Both the position numbers and the translations under genes were made by a program. The notes beneath the pieces are model-generated. The model was not told the DNA's origin. It saw only the letters and a program-made list of their open reading frames with translations, and searched no databases. Shown here in pieces: positions 24,867 through 32,088 of a DNA stretch of 32,088 bases (the first letter of the stretch is position 1; the number at the start of each line of letters is the position of its first letter). Origin of the DNA: an uncultured Rhodospirillales bacterium (GTDB taxonomy: Bacteria > Pseudomonadota > Alphaproteobacteria > Acetobacterales > Acetobacteraceae); contig CAIYSR010000173.1 in assembly GCA_903928895.1 (NCBI GenBank), positions 1 through 32,088 of the forward strand. The letters run 5' to 3'.

Positions 24867-25891
24867 GGGCGTTGAACCGGGGCGGACGCGGTGGGGGATG
24901 CGGGCGTCGCGAGGGCGGGTTTGGGCACGCCAACCGGCTGGGCGGCCGCCGGGCTCATCGTCAGCTTGCCGTCGCGGATCGGCTCGGGGTCGAGCGGCAG
25001 GTCGCGGCGGACCACGCCGTCGGCGCCGAGGGCGGGGGCGAGCACGCCATCGACCAGGATCTCAGTGCCGCCGGCATTGCCGGTGGTGAGCAGGAACTGG
25101 CCCTTGGGCGGCACCGGCCAGGTCTCGCCGGGGCGCAACACCCGATTGAGGATGACGGGGCCTTTGGGATCGCGCACCTGGACCCAGGACTCGGTCCGCG
25201 CCCGCAGCACCACGCGCGTCCCCTCGGGCAGGCCAGGCAGGGCGGCGGGCGCGGTGACTTGGGTCCCGGTCCCTTGGGTCGCAAAGGGGAGCGGCTGTGG
25301 CGGGATCGTCGTGGCGGAGCCGGAAACCTGGGCCGGGAGCGTGGTCAGCGCGGCCTCGGGCATGGTCGAGGCAACGGGCGCTGTCACCGGCGCTGTCACC
25401 GGCGCTGTCGCCGGCGCGATTGCTGCCCTGGGGGCCTCGGCGAGAGGGAGCAGCCGGGGCGGCACCGGCTGCACCGCCTCGAATTCCGGGCGGCCGGAGC
25501 TGGAAAATTTGTACCATCCGGCGTAGGCGGCCACGGCGAGAATGACGCCTAGCAGCACCACCACGCCGGCCGGAACCCCCCGATCGGGCACCGGGGCCGG
25601 GAAGCGCAGCTTGGTCTTGCTGTTGACGTGGCTGGCCTCCTCGCGGAACCGCCGGGTGATCTCGTCCGGATCGAGGCCGAGGGCGGCGGCGTAGCTGCGC
25701 AGGAAGCCGATGGCGTAGGCGTTGCCCGGCAGATCGGCGGCGCGGCCATCCTCGATCGCGGCGAGGAAGGCGAGGCGGATACGCAAATGCACCGCGATCG
25801 GCTCCAGCTCCCAGCCCAGCCGCTCGCGCGCCGCCCGCAGATCGGCGCCCACGCCGACGGCTGCTTGCGCGCCATCCTCGACGGTGGACAT
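24863..25891 (-). CDS. RodZ-like helix-turn-helix / DUF4115 membrane protein
   Basis: A 342-aa bitopic membrane protein. The cytoplasmic N-terminus has a RodZ-type HTH (VGADLRAARERLGWELEPIAVHLRIRLAFLAAIEDGRAADLPGNAYAIGFLRSYA). A single membrane segment follows (AGVVVLLGVILAVAAYAGWY), then a Pro/Ala/Thr-rich linker with three tandem 12-bp units at 25381-25416 (TAPV repeats), and a periplasmic DUF4115 domain (VVLRARTESWVQVRDPKGPVILNRVLRPGETW). RodZ links MreB to the envelope in rods; a similar shape role is inferred. ATG 25891 is chosen because the family core begins soon after; an upstream in-frame GTG at 25936 would add 15 residues. Its stop codon is part of the 105-bp repeat. Confidence 0.9.
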   Translation of the reverse strand: MSTVEDGAQAAVGVGADLRAARERLGWELEPIAVHLRIRLAFLAAIEDGRAADLPGNAYAIGFLRSYAAALGLDPDEITRRFREEASHVNSKTKLRFPAPVPDRGVPAGVVVLLGVILAVAAYAGWYKFSSSGRPEFEAVQPVPPRLLPLAEAPRAAIAPATAPVTAPVTAPVASTMPEAALTTLPAQVSGSATTIPPQPLPFATQGTGTQVTAPAALPGLPEGTRVVLRARTESWVQVRDPKGPVILNRVLRPGETWPVPPKGQFLLTTGNAGGTEILVDGVLAPALGADGVVRRDLPLDPEPIRDGKLTMSPAAAQPVGVPKPALATPASPTASAPVQRP

Positions 25892-26080
25892 CAACGAACG
25901 GACTTGCGTCAGCCGGGACTTGCGATCCTGCAGCACGGCACATTGATCCTAGGCAACGGGAGAGGGAGGGGGAGAGGTCGGGCGGATGCCCGGGCCGAAC
26001 CGTGGTTCTAGACAATGGCGCGGACCATGCCAACCGGATTGCACCGGGGGCGGTCGCAATTGCAGAATTTTAACAGAGAC

Positions 26081-28333
26081 TCAGAGATTGACGCCGTGTT
26101 CCCGCGCCCAGGCGGTGATCGGTTCACGGACGCTGGCGGCGTGGCCGGCGGTGCGCCGGATGGCGGCGAGGACCTCGCGGAAGGTCCCGAGATCGACATC
26201 GCGCAGCAGGGCCTTCACCGGCAGCACGCCGGACGCCGGCATGGAGAGGGTCTCGATGCCGAGGCCGACCAGCGTGAGCGCCTCGGCCGGCCGCGCCGCC
26301 GCCTCGCCGCAGACCGAGAGCGCCACCCCGGCGGCGCGGCACTGCTCGGCCAGCGCGGCCAACAGTTCGAGCATCGGCGGCGACAGCAGATCGTAGCGGT
26401 TGGCCAGCGCCGGCGTGCCGCGGTCGGCCGCGAACAGGAACTGCATCAGGTCGTTGGTGCCGACCGAGATGAAATCAACCTCGCGCAGCAGGGCCGGAAG
26501 CTGGAACATCAGCGCCGGCACTTCGAGCATGGTGCCGACCCGCAGGACCGACGGCGCCGGCCGCACCCGGGCGGCCTCGGCATGCAACAAGGCACGGGCG
26601 GCGCGGAATTCGGCGACTGTCGCCACCATCGGGAACATCACCGACAATGGCCGGCCGCCGGCCGCCAGCAGCAGGGCGCGCAACTGGCGGCGCAGCAGGG
26701 CCGGGCGGTCGAGGCCGATACGGAGCGAGCGCCAGCCCATCGCCGGGTTCTCCTCCTCCGGCAGGTCGGAGCCCGGGAGCAGCTTGTCGCCGCCGAGATC
26801 GAGCGTGCGGAACAGCACCGGCCGGTCGTCGGCGGCGTCGAGCACCCGGGCATAGACCGCCGCCTGCTCCGGCACATCGGCGATCGCGCCGCGCGCCAGC
26901 ATGGCAATTTCGGTGCGGAACAGCCCGATGCCCGCTGCCCCGGTGGCTTCGAGCTGGGCGAGTTCGAGGGCAAGACCGATGTTGAGCATCAGCGTGACCT
27001 TGGTGCCGTCCCGTGTCGTGCTGGGCAGGTCGCGGATGGCGGCATAGCCGGCTTGCCGCGCGCTGCGGGCGTCGAGCGCGCGGTGGTAAAGGGCGATGAC
27101 ATCCTGTTCCGGCCGCAGGATCACCTGGCAGCCGGCCTGGGTCTCGGCGGCATCGAGAATGACGGCGTCGCCGTCCTCGGCGGTGTCGAGCAACCCGCGT
27201 GGCACCGCGACGGCGGGCAGGCCGAGGGCACGGGCCAGGATGGCGGCATGGCTGCCGGCACTGCCGTCCTCGACCGCGAAGCCGGCGATGCCGCGGCTAT
27301 GCCAGTCCAACACCTCGGCCGGGCCGAGACGGCGGGCCAGCAGGATGGCGCCGGGGGCGGGCAGGGCGGGCGCGGTCCCGCCGGTGAGCGCGCCGAGCAG
27401 CCGCCCGGCCAGGTCCTCCAGGTCGGCCAGCCGCTCGCGCAGATAGGGGTCGGTGATGCGCCGCATCCGGTCGCGCAGGTCCCCGGCGACGCGGTGCACC
27501 GCGGCCTCGGCGGACAAGCCGCCACGAATGGCATCCCCCACCCGCTTGAGCCAGCCAGCGTCGGCGGCGACCAGCCGGTAGGCGTCGAGGATTTCGCGCG
27601 ATGCGGCGGCATCGGCGCTGCGCGCGCCGGCATCCTGCGGCAGCCCCGCCTCGATCAGGGCGTCGATCCCCTTCTGCATGGTGGCGACGGCGCGGTTGAG
27701 CCGGGCGAGTTCGACGCCGCTGTCCTCGGCCAACAGCCGGCCCGGCGCCGGGGCTGCCCCCAGCACGACGGCCGGCCCCATGGCGAGCCCGGGCACCAGC
27801 GAGGTGGCGGGAAAGCGGCGCGGCACGGTGGCGCCAAGCCCCTCGCCGGCACTGTCCTCGGCCCCCGAGGCCGCCAGCACCTCGGCCAGCAGCATCGCCA
27901 CCGTCTCGAGTTCCTCGACTTCCCCGGCGTCGTAGCGGCGCAGGTTGCGGTTCTGCACCGCGATCACGCCGAGCGTCCGCCCCGCCCGGCGCACCGGCAC
28001 CGCCAGCATGGAGGCGTAGGGCTCCTCGCCGGTCTCCGCCCGATAGGCGAAGGCGGGATGGTTCTGCGCATCCGGCAGGTTCAGCGGCGAGCCGGTGGCC
28101 GCGACCAGCCCGACGATGCCCTCGCCCACCCGCAGCCTGGTCCGCCCCACCGCCTCAGGCCGAAGTCCCTCGGTGGCGACGAGTTCGAGAATGTCACCGG
28201 GCTGGAGCGCATAGATCGAGCACACCTCGCTGACCAGCTCGCCGGCGACGAGGCGCACCAGCTCGGGGAGCGATCCGGCGCCGCGCGCCATCAGCTCCCG
28301 CAACCGGGCCAGGAGTCGGCGTTGCGTTACCAT
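26081..28333 (-). CDS. ptsP: Phosphoenolpyruvate--protein phosphotransferase, nitrogen PTS enzyme I (GAF-containing)
   Basis: EI-Ntr transfers phosphate from PEP to NPr at the head of the nitrogen phosphotransfer system. The 750-aa protein has a GAF domain (about 1-155, with VSEVCSIYAL and EEPYASMLAVPVRRAGRTLGVIAVQN), the EI N-terminal domain, the phosphohistidine in GSAGSHAAILARALGLPAV (H362) and the C-terminal PEP-binding barrel (GIGLFRTEIAML, FRTLDLGGDKLLP, VGTNDLMQFLFAADR, VSVCGE-type segment SVCGEAAARP). GAF plus length identify PtsP rather than carbohydrate EI. The start is ATG 28333 (MVTQRRLLARL). A 120-bp gap separates it from the small gene upstream on the strand. Confidence 0.96.
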   Translation of the reverse strand: MVTQRRLLARLRELMARGAGSLPELVRLVAGELVSEVCSIYALQPGDILELVATEGLRPEAVGRTRLRVGEGIVGLVAATGSPLNLPDAQNHPAFAYRAETGEEPYASMLAVPVRRAGRTLGVIAVQNRNLRRYDAGEVEELETVAMLLAEVLAASGAEDSAGEGLGATVPRRFPATSLVPGLAMGPAVVLGAAPAPGRLLAEDSGVELARLNRAVATMQKGIDALIEAGLPQDAGARSADAAASREILDAYRLVAADAGWLKRVGDAIRGGLSAEAAVHRVAGDLRDRMRRITDPYLRERLADLEDLAGRLLGALTGGTAPALPAPGAILLARRLGPAEVLDWHSRGIAGFAVEDGSAGSHAAILARALGLPAVAVPRGLLDTAEDGDAVILDAAETQAGCQVILRPEQDVIALYHRALDARSARQAGYAAIRDLPSTTRDGTKVTLMLNIGLALELAQLEATGAAGIGLFRTEIAMLARGAIADVPEQAAVYARVLDAADDRPVLFRTLDLGGDKLLPGSDLPEEENPAMGWRSLRIGLDRPALLRRQLRALLLAAGGRPLSVMFPMVATVAEFRAARALLHAEAARVRPAPSVLRVGTMLEVPALMFQLPALLREVDFISVGTNDLMQFLFAADRGTPALANRYDLLSPPMLELLAALAEQCRAAGVALSVCGEAAARPAEALTLVGLGIETLSMPASGVLPVKALLRDVDLGTFREVLAAIRRTAGHAASVREPITAWAREHGVNL

Positions 28334-28453
28334 GTCTTTGCGCTTAGCGAGGGGGGAAGGCAGAAACAAGGCCGATCGGCGGCACACTGCAATGCTTTAT
28401 CCGTGCCGGCTCCCTGGAGCCGCCGTCAGCAGCGGCCGGATCGGCGCTCTTGG

Positions 28454-28783
28454 CTACCCGCCCGGCGTCCGCAACGCCTCCAGCCGGTGCCGCTTATAGG
28501 CGGTGATCGCCTCGGTCAGCTGGTGCCGCGGATCAAAGTGCAGATGGGTCACCGAGGCGAAAATCCGCTGCGGCACCTGCGGGCCGAAATCGAGCTGGCA
28601 GACGATCCCGCCGGCATCCTCGGCATAGCGGACGAGCTGGATCGTGCAGGGTTCCGCGATCTCCCATCCCGGCCGGGCCGCGCGAAGCGTGGCGACAAAC
28701 GCCCGCGTCGCCAGCGCCGGCAGCGGCAGTGCCGCCGTCATCGCCTCGATCAGGGCCAGAGTCGCCTCCGGATCGTCGATCAC
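28454..28783 (-). CDS. Small hypothetical protein, 109 aa
   Basis: Not recognised as a named family. Start GTG at 28783 (reads MIDDPEATLALIEAM); no ATG is available nearby. It lies 7 bp after the nitronate-monooxygenase-like gene and ends 120 bp before ptsP, so it is likely co-transcribed with lysC and that enzyme. The sequence suggests a small alpha/beta protein (CTIQLVRYAEDAGGIVCQLDFGP, then RIFASVTHLHFDPRHQL), without membrane segment or signal peptide. No function is proposed. Confidence 0.7.
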   Translation of the reverse strand: MIDDPEATLALIEAMTAALPLPALATRAFVATLRAARPGWEIAEPCTIQLVRYAEDAGGIVCQLDFGPQVPQRIFASVTHLHFDPRHQLTEAITAYKRHRLEALRTPGG

Positions 28784-28790
28784 GGCGCGA

Positions 28791-29816
28791 TCAGGCGACG
28801 GCGCGCGCCATCAGGGCATCTTCCGCCTGCGCGATCAGCTCCGCGATCACCTCGGCCACGCTCTGCACCGAGGTCACCATGCCGACCGACTGGCCCGCCA
28901 TCACCGAGCCGTCCTCGACATTGCCCTCGATCACCGCGCGCCGCAGGGCGCCTGCCCAGAAATGCTCGATCGAGAGCTGCGCCTGCTCCTTGGTGAACTC
29001 CCCGGCGTCGAACTTCTTCAGCGTCTCCGCCTGGTGCGCCAGGAACCGCTTGGTCCCGGCATTGACCAGTCCGCGCACCGGGATCACCGGGAACCGCTCA
29101 TCGAGCTGGATCGACGGCAGCGCATCGCGCGCATTGGCCCGCACGAACGCCTTCTTGAAGTTCTCGTGCGCGATGCTCTCGGTGGTCGCGGCGAAACGGG
29201 TGCCGAGCTGCGCGCCCGACGCCCCCATCTCCAGATACGACAGGATCGCGTCGCCGCGCCCGAGCCCGCCGGCGACGAACACCGGCACGTCCTTCAGATG
29301 CGGCAGAATTTCCTGCGCCAGCACCGTCAGCGACACCGGCCCGATATGCCCGCCGGCCTCGGAGCCCTCGATGATGATCGCATCCGCGCCCGAGCGCACC
29401 AGCCGCTTGGCCAGCACCAGGGCCGGGGCGAAGGCGACCAGTTTTGCCCCGCCATCCTTCACCGCGCGCACCGCGCCGCCGGGCGGAATCCCGCCGGCCA
29501 GCACCACATGCCCGACCTTGGCGGCCAGACAGACCCGCACCAGGTCGTCCAGCTGCGGATGCATGGTGATCAGATTGACCCCGAACGGCCGCGCGGTCAG
29601 CGCCTGCGTCGCCGCGATCTCGGCCTCCAGCAGCTCCGGCCCCATCGAGCCGCAGGCGATTACCCCGAAGCCGCCGGCGTTGGAGATGGCGGAGACCAGG
29701 TGGCGCTCGCTGACCCAGCTCATCGCGCCGGCCAGCAGCGCCGTCTCGGTGCCGAGGAACGCACTGCCGCGCGCCCACAGGCGGTTCAGCCTGGCGCGCG
29801 CCTCGGCCCGTTCCAT
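28791..29816 (-). CDS. Nitronate monooxygenase-family FMN protein
   Basis: A 341-aa FMN-dependent TIM-barrel protein of the nitronate monooxygenase / 2-nitropropane dioxygenase family. Visible elements are LLAGAMSWVSERHLVSAISNAGGFGVIACG, FGVNLITMHP, DAIIIEGSEAGGHIGP (containing the usual glycine-rich flavin segment and a catalytic-region His), PVFVAGGLGRGDAI and GASGAQLGTRF. The true substrate may not be a nitronate. ATG 29816 overlaps the lysC stop by one base (TGATG), implying coupling; GTG 29819 is immediately adjacent. Often found as a housekeeping neighbour of amino-acid genes in this group. Confidence 0.9.
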   Translation of the reverse strand: MERAEARARLNRLWARGSAFLGTETALLAGAMSWVSERHLVSAISNAGGFGVIACGSMGPELLEAEIAATQALTARPFGVNLITMHPQLDDLVRVCLAAKVGHVVLAGGIPPGGAVRAVKDGGAKLVAFAPALVLAKRLVRSGADAIIIEGSEAGGHIGPVSLTVLAQEILPHLKDVPVFVAGGLGRGDAILSYLEMGASGAQLGTRFAATTESIAHENFKKAFVRANARDALPSIQLDERFPVIPVRGLVNAGTKRFLAHQAETLKKFDAGEFTKEQAQLSIEHFWAGALRRAVIEGNVEDGSVMAGQSVGMVTSVQSVAEVIAELIAQAEDALMARAVA

Positions 29817-31084
29817 CACGCCGCGTCCAGCCCGTAGGCGGTGTGCAGCGCCCGCACCGCAAGCTCGGTGTAGTCGGCGCCGATCAGCACGCTCACCTTG
29901 ATTTCGCTGGTCGAAATCACCTGGATGTTGATCCCCTTGGCCGCCAGCGCGGTGAACATCGTGTTGGCCACGCCCGCATGGCTGCGCATGCCGACGCCGA
30001 CGACGCTGATCTTGGCCACGTCGGCATCCGCCACCAGCTCGGCATAGCCGATCTTGTCCTGCTGCTCGCCCAGCACCGCCTTGGCCCGGGGCAGGTCGGT
30101 CTTGCCGATGGTGAACGTCAGATCGGTGCTGGCGGCATCGGCGCCGATGTTCTGCACGATCATGTCGACATTCACCCCCGCCGCCGACAGCGGCCCGAAT
30201 ATGGCGGCGGCGACGCCGGGGCGATCCGGGATATGGCGGACGGTGATCTTCGCCTCGTCGCGCGAATAGGCGATGCCCGATACGATTTCCTGTTCCACGA
30301 TCTCATCCTCATCGACAACCAGGGAGCCCGGCAAATCCCCACCGAGGATATTGTCCGAGGCGAAACTTGAAAGCACCTGCACCCGCACGCGCATCTTCAT
30401 CGCGAGCTCGACGCTGCGGGTCTGCAACACTTTCGCCCCCACCGAGGCGAGTTCGAGCATCTCCTCGTAGGCGATCCGCTTGAGCTTGCGCGCCTTGGGC
30501 ACCATCCGCGGGTCGGTGGTGTAGACGCCATCGACATCGGTGTAGATGTCGCAGCGGTCGGCCTTCAGCGCCGCCGCCAGCGCCACCGCCGAGGTGTCCG
30601 AGCCGCCTCGCCCAAGCGTCGCGATCCGGCTTTCCGGCCCGATGCCCTGGAACCCTGCGACCACCGGCACCTGCCCCGCCTCCATCGCCGCGATCAGCCC
30701 GCTGCCGTCGATCGCCTCGATCCGCGCCTTGCCGTGCTGCCCGTCGGTGCTCAGCGGGATCTGCCAGCCCTGGTAGGAGCGCGCCGCGACCCCGATCTCC
30801 TGCAAGGCGATCGCCGTCAGCCCCGAGGTCACCTGCTCGCCGGTCGCCACCACCGCGTCATATTCGCGCTGGTCGTGCAGCGCCGACAGATCGGTGCAAA
30901 ATTTGACCAGCTGGTTCGTCACACCCGACATTGCCGAGACCACCACCGCCACCTGGTTGCCGGCCTCCACCTCGCGCTTGACGCGGGCGGCGACATTGCG
31001 GATGCGGTCGAGATCGGCCACCGAGGTGCCGCCAAACTTCATGACGATGCGAGAGCCGGTGCGGACGTGGGCGGCGGCGGACAT
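29816..31084 (-). CDS. lysC: Aspartokinase
   Basis: Phosphorylates aspartate, the first step to lysine, threonine, methionine and diaminopimelate. A 422-aa monofunctional enzyme. The kinase domain has KFGGTSVADLDRIRNVA, VVSAMSGVTNQL, GRGGSDTSAVALAAAL and DIYTDVDGVYTTDPR; two C-terminal ACT domains follow (IPDRPGVAAAIFGPLSAAGVNVDMI and KISVVGVGMRSHAGVANTMFTALAAKGINIQVISTSEIKVS), indicating feedback control by end products. The start ATG at 31084 gives MSAAAHVRTGSRIVMKFGG. It is divergent from ubiG across 89 bp. An internal start making a regulatory beta subunit, known in some species, cannot be judged here. Confidence 0.97.
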   Translation of the reverse strand: MSAAAHVRTGSRIVMKFGGTSVADLDRIRNVAARVKREVEAGNQVAVVVSAMSGVTNQLVKFCTDLSALHDQREYDAVVATGEQVTSGLTAIALQEIGVAARSYQGWQIPLSTDGQHGKARIEAIDGSGLIAAMEAGQVPVVAGFQGIGPESRIATLGRGGSDTSAVALAAALKADRCDIYTDVDGVYTTDPRMVPKARKLKRIAYEEMLELASVGAKVLQTRSVELAMKMRVRVQVLSSFASDNILGGDLPGSLVVDEDEIVEQEIVSGIAYSRDEAKITVRHIPDRPGVAAAIFGPLSAAGVNVDMIVQNIGADAASTDLTFTIGKTDLPRAKAVLGEQQDKIGYAELVADADVAKISVVGVGMRSHAGVANTMFTALAAKGINIQVISTSEIKVSVLIGADYTELAVRALHTAYGLDAA

Positions 31085-31173
31085 GCGGTTTTCCAGGCAG
31101 GGACCGGCCTGGGCCGGCTTGTTGTGCAATGCGACAGGGCGCACACATACTGAGCGCGAGAGGGTTGAGCAAC
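31085..31173. promoter_or_regulatory. Divergent lysC/ubiG promoter region
   Basis: For ubiG (plus), TTGTGC at 31122-31127 and CATACT at 31146-31151 have 18-bp spacing. For lysC (minus), TTGCTC (complement of 31167-31172) and TATGTG (complement of 31144-31149) have 17-bp spacing. If both are used, the -10 elements overlap and the promoters face across each other. A CCGGCC/GGCCGG inverted repeat at 31104-31117 would form a small hairpin in the lysC leader. All picked by eye. Confidence 0.35.
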
Positions 31174-31878
31174 ATGCAGCATGCACAGACCGGTGTGGTG
31201 TCCAGCGAGGAAGTGTCGAAGTTCGATGCCCTCGCCGAGCAATGGTGGGACCCGACGGGCCCGATGGCGCCGCTGCACGCGATGAACCCGCTTCGCGTCG
31301 CCTGGGTCGATGCCCGCATCCCGCGCGCCGCGCGCATCCTCGATGTCGGCTGCGGCGCCGGCCTGCTCGCCGAGGCGCTGGCGGCCTGCGGCCATGACGT
31401 GCTCGGCCTCGACGCCGCCGGCGCCGCCATCGCGGCCGCGCGCGCCCATGGCGAAGGCAAGGGGCTCGCGCTGTCCTACCGCGCCGGCCTCGCCGAGGAC
31501 CTCCGCGCCGAGGGGCTGCGTTTTCCCGTCATCACCGCGCTCGAAGTGATCGAGCACGTGCCCGATCCCGCTGCCTTCCTCGCCGTCCTGGCCGGGCTGC
31601 TGGAACCCGGCGGCACCCTCTTCGTCTCCACCCTCAACCGCACAAAACGGGCCTGGCTGGTGGCGAAACTCGGCGCCGAATACGTCCTGCGCATGCTGCC
31701 GCGGGGCACCCATGACTGGCGCGCCTTCCTCTCGCCCGCCGAAATCGGGGGGATGCTGCGGGCCGAGGGCATGCGCGTCGCCGATATCGCCGGCATGACC
31801 TACGCGCCGGCCACCGGACGCTGGACCACCGGGCGCGACGTCTCGGTCAACTACATCCTCCAGGCCGTCAGCGGGTAA
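31174..31878 (+). CDS. ubiG: Bifunctional 3-demethylubiquinol 3-O-methyltransferase / 2-polyprenyl-6-hydroxyphenol methylase
   Basis: Performs both O-methylations of ubiquinone synthesis with SAM. A 234-aa class I methyltransferase: EVSKFDALAEQWWDPTGPMAPLHAMNPLR is the typical UbiG N-terminus, ILDVGCGAGLLAEALAACG the SAM motif, ALEVIEHVPDP motif II, and FVSTLNRTKRAWLVAKLGAEYVLRMLPRGTHDW the UbiG-specific block. The start ATG at 31174 is preceded by GAGAGGG; upstream in-frame starts are not supported. Divergent from lysC. Confidence 0.97.
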   Translation: MQHAQTGVVSSEEVSKFDALAEQWWDPTGPMAPLHAMNPLRVAWVDARIPRAARILDVGCGAGLLAEALAACGHDVLGLDAAGAAIAAARAHGEGKGLALSYRAGLAEDLRAEGLRFPVITALEVIEHVPDPAAFLAVLAGLLEPGGTLFVSTLNRTKRAWLVAKLGAEYVLRMLPRGTHDWRAFLSPAEIGGMLRAEGMRVADIAGMTYAPATGRWTTGRDVSVNYILQAVSG

Positions 31879-31900
31879 AACCAACCCTGATGCATCCTGA

Positions 31901-31921
31901 CCTTCTTCGGTCGAAGACGAG
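31901..31921. terminator. Hairpin downstream of ubiG
   Basis: TCTTC-GGTC-GAAGA (31904-31917) flanked by CCT and AGG forms a compact stem-loop 23 bp after the ubiG stop. It is not followed by a T-run on the plus strand, so intrinsic termination is only possible, not clear. Confidence 0.45.
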
Positions 31922-31937
31922 GATCAAAAAAACGAAG

Positions 31938-31979
31938 AAAGTCTTTCTTTTTTTGGAAAAAAAGAAACAAAAAAACTTT
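31938..31979. terminator. AT-rich long hairpin, likely (bi)directional terminator
   Basis: TTTCTTTTTTT (31944-31954) is exactly complementary to AAAAAAAGAAA (31957-31967), and the outer AAAGT (31938-31942) pairs with ACTTT (31975-31979). On the minus strand the structure is followed by a run of seven T (complement of 31925-31932 region). In a very GC-rich region such a low-GC hairpin between genes is probably a transcript end for ubiG and for a gene entering from the right. Confidence 0.6.
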
Positions 31980-32088
31980 ATCCCTGGCTTTGCCGCCGCC
32001 GGAAATACAGACTCCAACGGATGAAAGTTTTTCGCTCTTATTGCATAGCTTGTTGATACGGCCCCAACCCAGCGGCTGCCATGATCCA
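31980..32088. other. Gene-free right end
   Basis: The last 109 bases (with 31879-31979 a 210-bp non-coding stretch) show no coding frame with a start and ribosome binding site. Base composition is much less GC-rich than the rest of the window. Confidence 0.6.

Noticed and set aside
25381-25416. Three tandem 12-bp units as a possible CRISPR or regulatory repeat
   Set aside because: They are in frame within the rodZ-like gene and encode a TAPV-type Pro/Ala/Thr linker. A short coding minisatellite explains them.
26015-28996. 993-codon open frame on the plus strand
   Set aside because: It is antisense to ptsP and the small gene after it, with His/Arg/Gln/Gly-rich composition and no domain. ptsP is unmistakable on the other strand.

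Overview
The window is GC-rich DNA of an alphaproteobacterium, most likely family Acetobacteraceae (Rhodospirillales). This rests on an hpnABCDE-shc hopanoid operon, the block lysC / ptsP / rodZ-like / ispG / hisS / prfA / prmC / DUF4167, a divergent ubiG, and tight operons with 4-base overlaps and many GTG starts. Genus is not decided. No rRNA, tRNA, CRISPR array, transposase or phage gene was seen.

Layout. Positions 1-1576 (minus) hold the 5' part of a class III nucleotide cyclase and an LLM-class flavin-dependent oxidoreductase. Positions 1577-1887 are non-coding and contain a long hairpin and one copy of a 105-bp repeat. Positions 1888-8838 (minus) are the hopanoid operon hpnA-hpnB-hpnC-hpnD-hpnE-shc: squalene is made from farnesyl diphosphate by HpnD, HpnC and HpnE and cyclised by Shc; HpnA and HpnB are hopanoid-associated. 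An alkaline-phosphatase-superfamily phosphodiesterase (8897-10300, minus) lies just upstream.

Positions 10381-16660 (plus) are the most unusual part. Five overlapping genes encode a complex I / group 4 hydrogenase-like assembly (HyfB-, HyfC-, HyfE-, HyfG- and HyfI-like), followed with a 4-base overlap by a GH20 beta-N-acetylhexosaminidase. The small subunit keeps the [4Fe-4S] cysteines. The large subunit has no Ni-binding cysteines and seems to lack the N-terminal hairpin that forms the quinone pocket. The HyfC-like protein seems to lack the conserved acidic loop facing that pocket, and the HyfB-like protein contains no lysine at all. This resembles the hydrogenase-related Ehr complexes but looks further reduced, and no ferredoxin-like (NuoI/HyfH) or HyfF gene is present.

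Positions 16668-19788 carry accessory genes: a secreted discoidin-like/OmpA protein (minus), an unknown 166-aa protein (plus), a TetR regulator and a GST-like protein (minus). Positions 19820-31084 (minus) are housekeeping: DUF4167, prmC, prfA, hisS, ispG (MEP pathway, which supplies the isoprenoids used by the hopanoid operon), a RodZ-like protein, ptsP, a small unknown protein, a nitronate-monooxygenase-like enzyme and lysC. ubiG (plus) is divergent from lysC. The window ends in a gene-free AT-rich stretch with strong hairpins.

A second copy of the 105-bp repeat (98/105 identical, no gaps) sits at 24762-24866. Both copies abut the 3' end of a minus-strand gene (shc and the rodZ-like gene) and supply its TAA stop codon.
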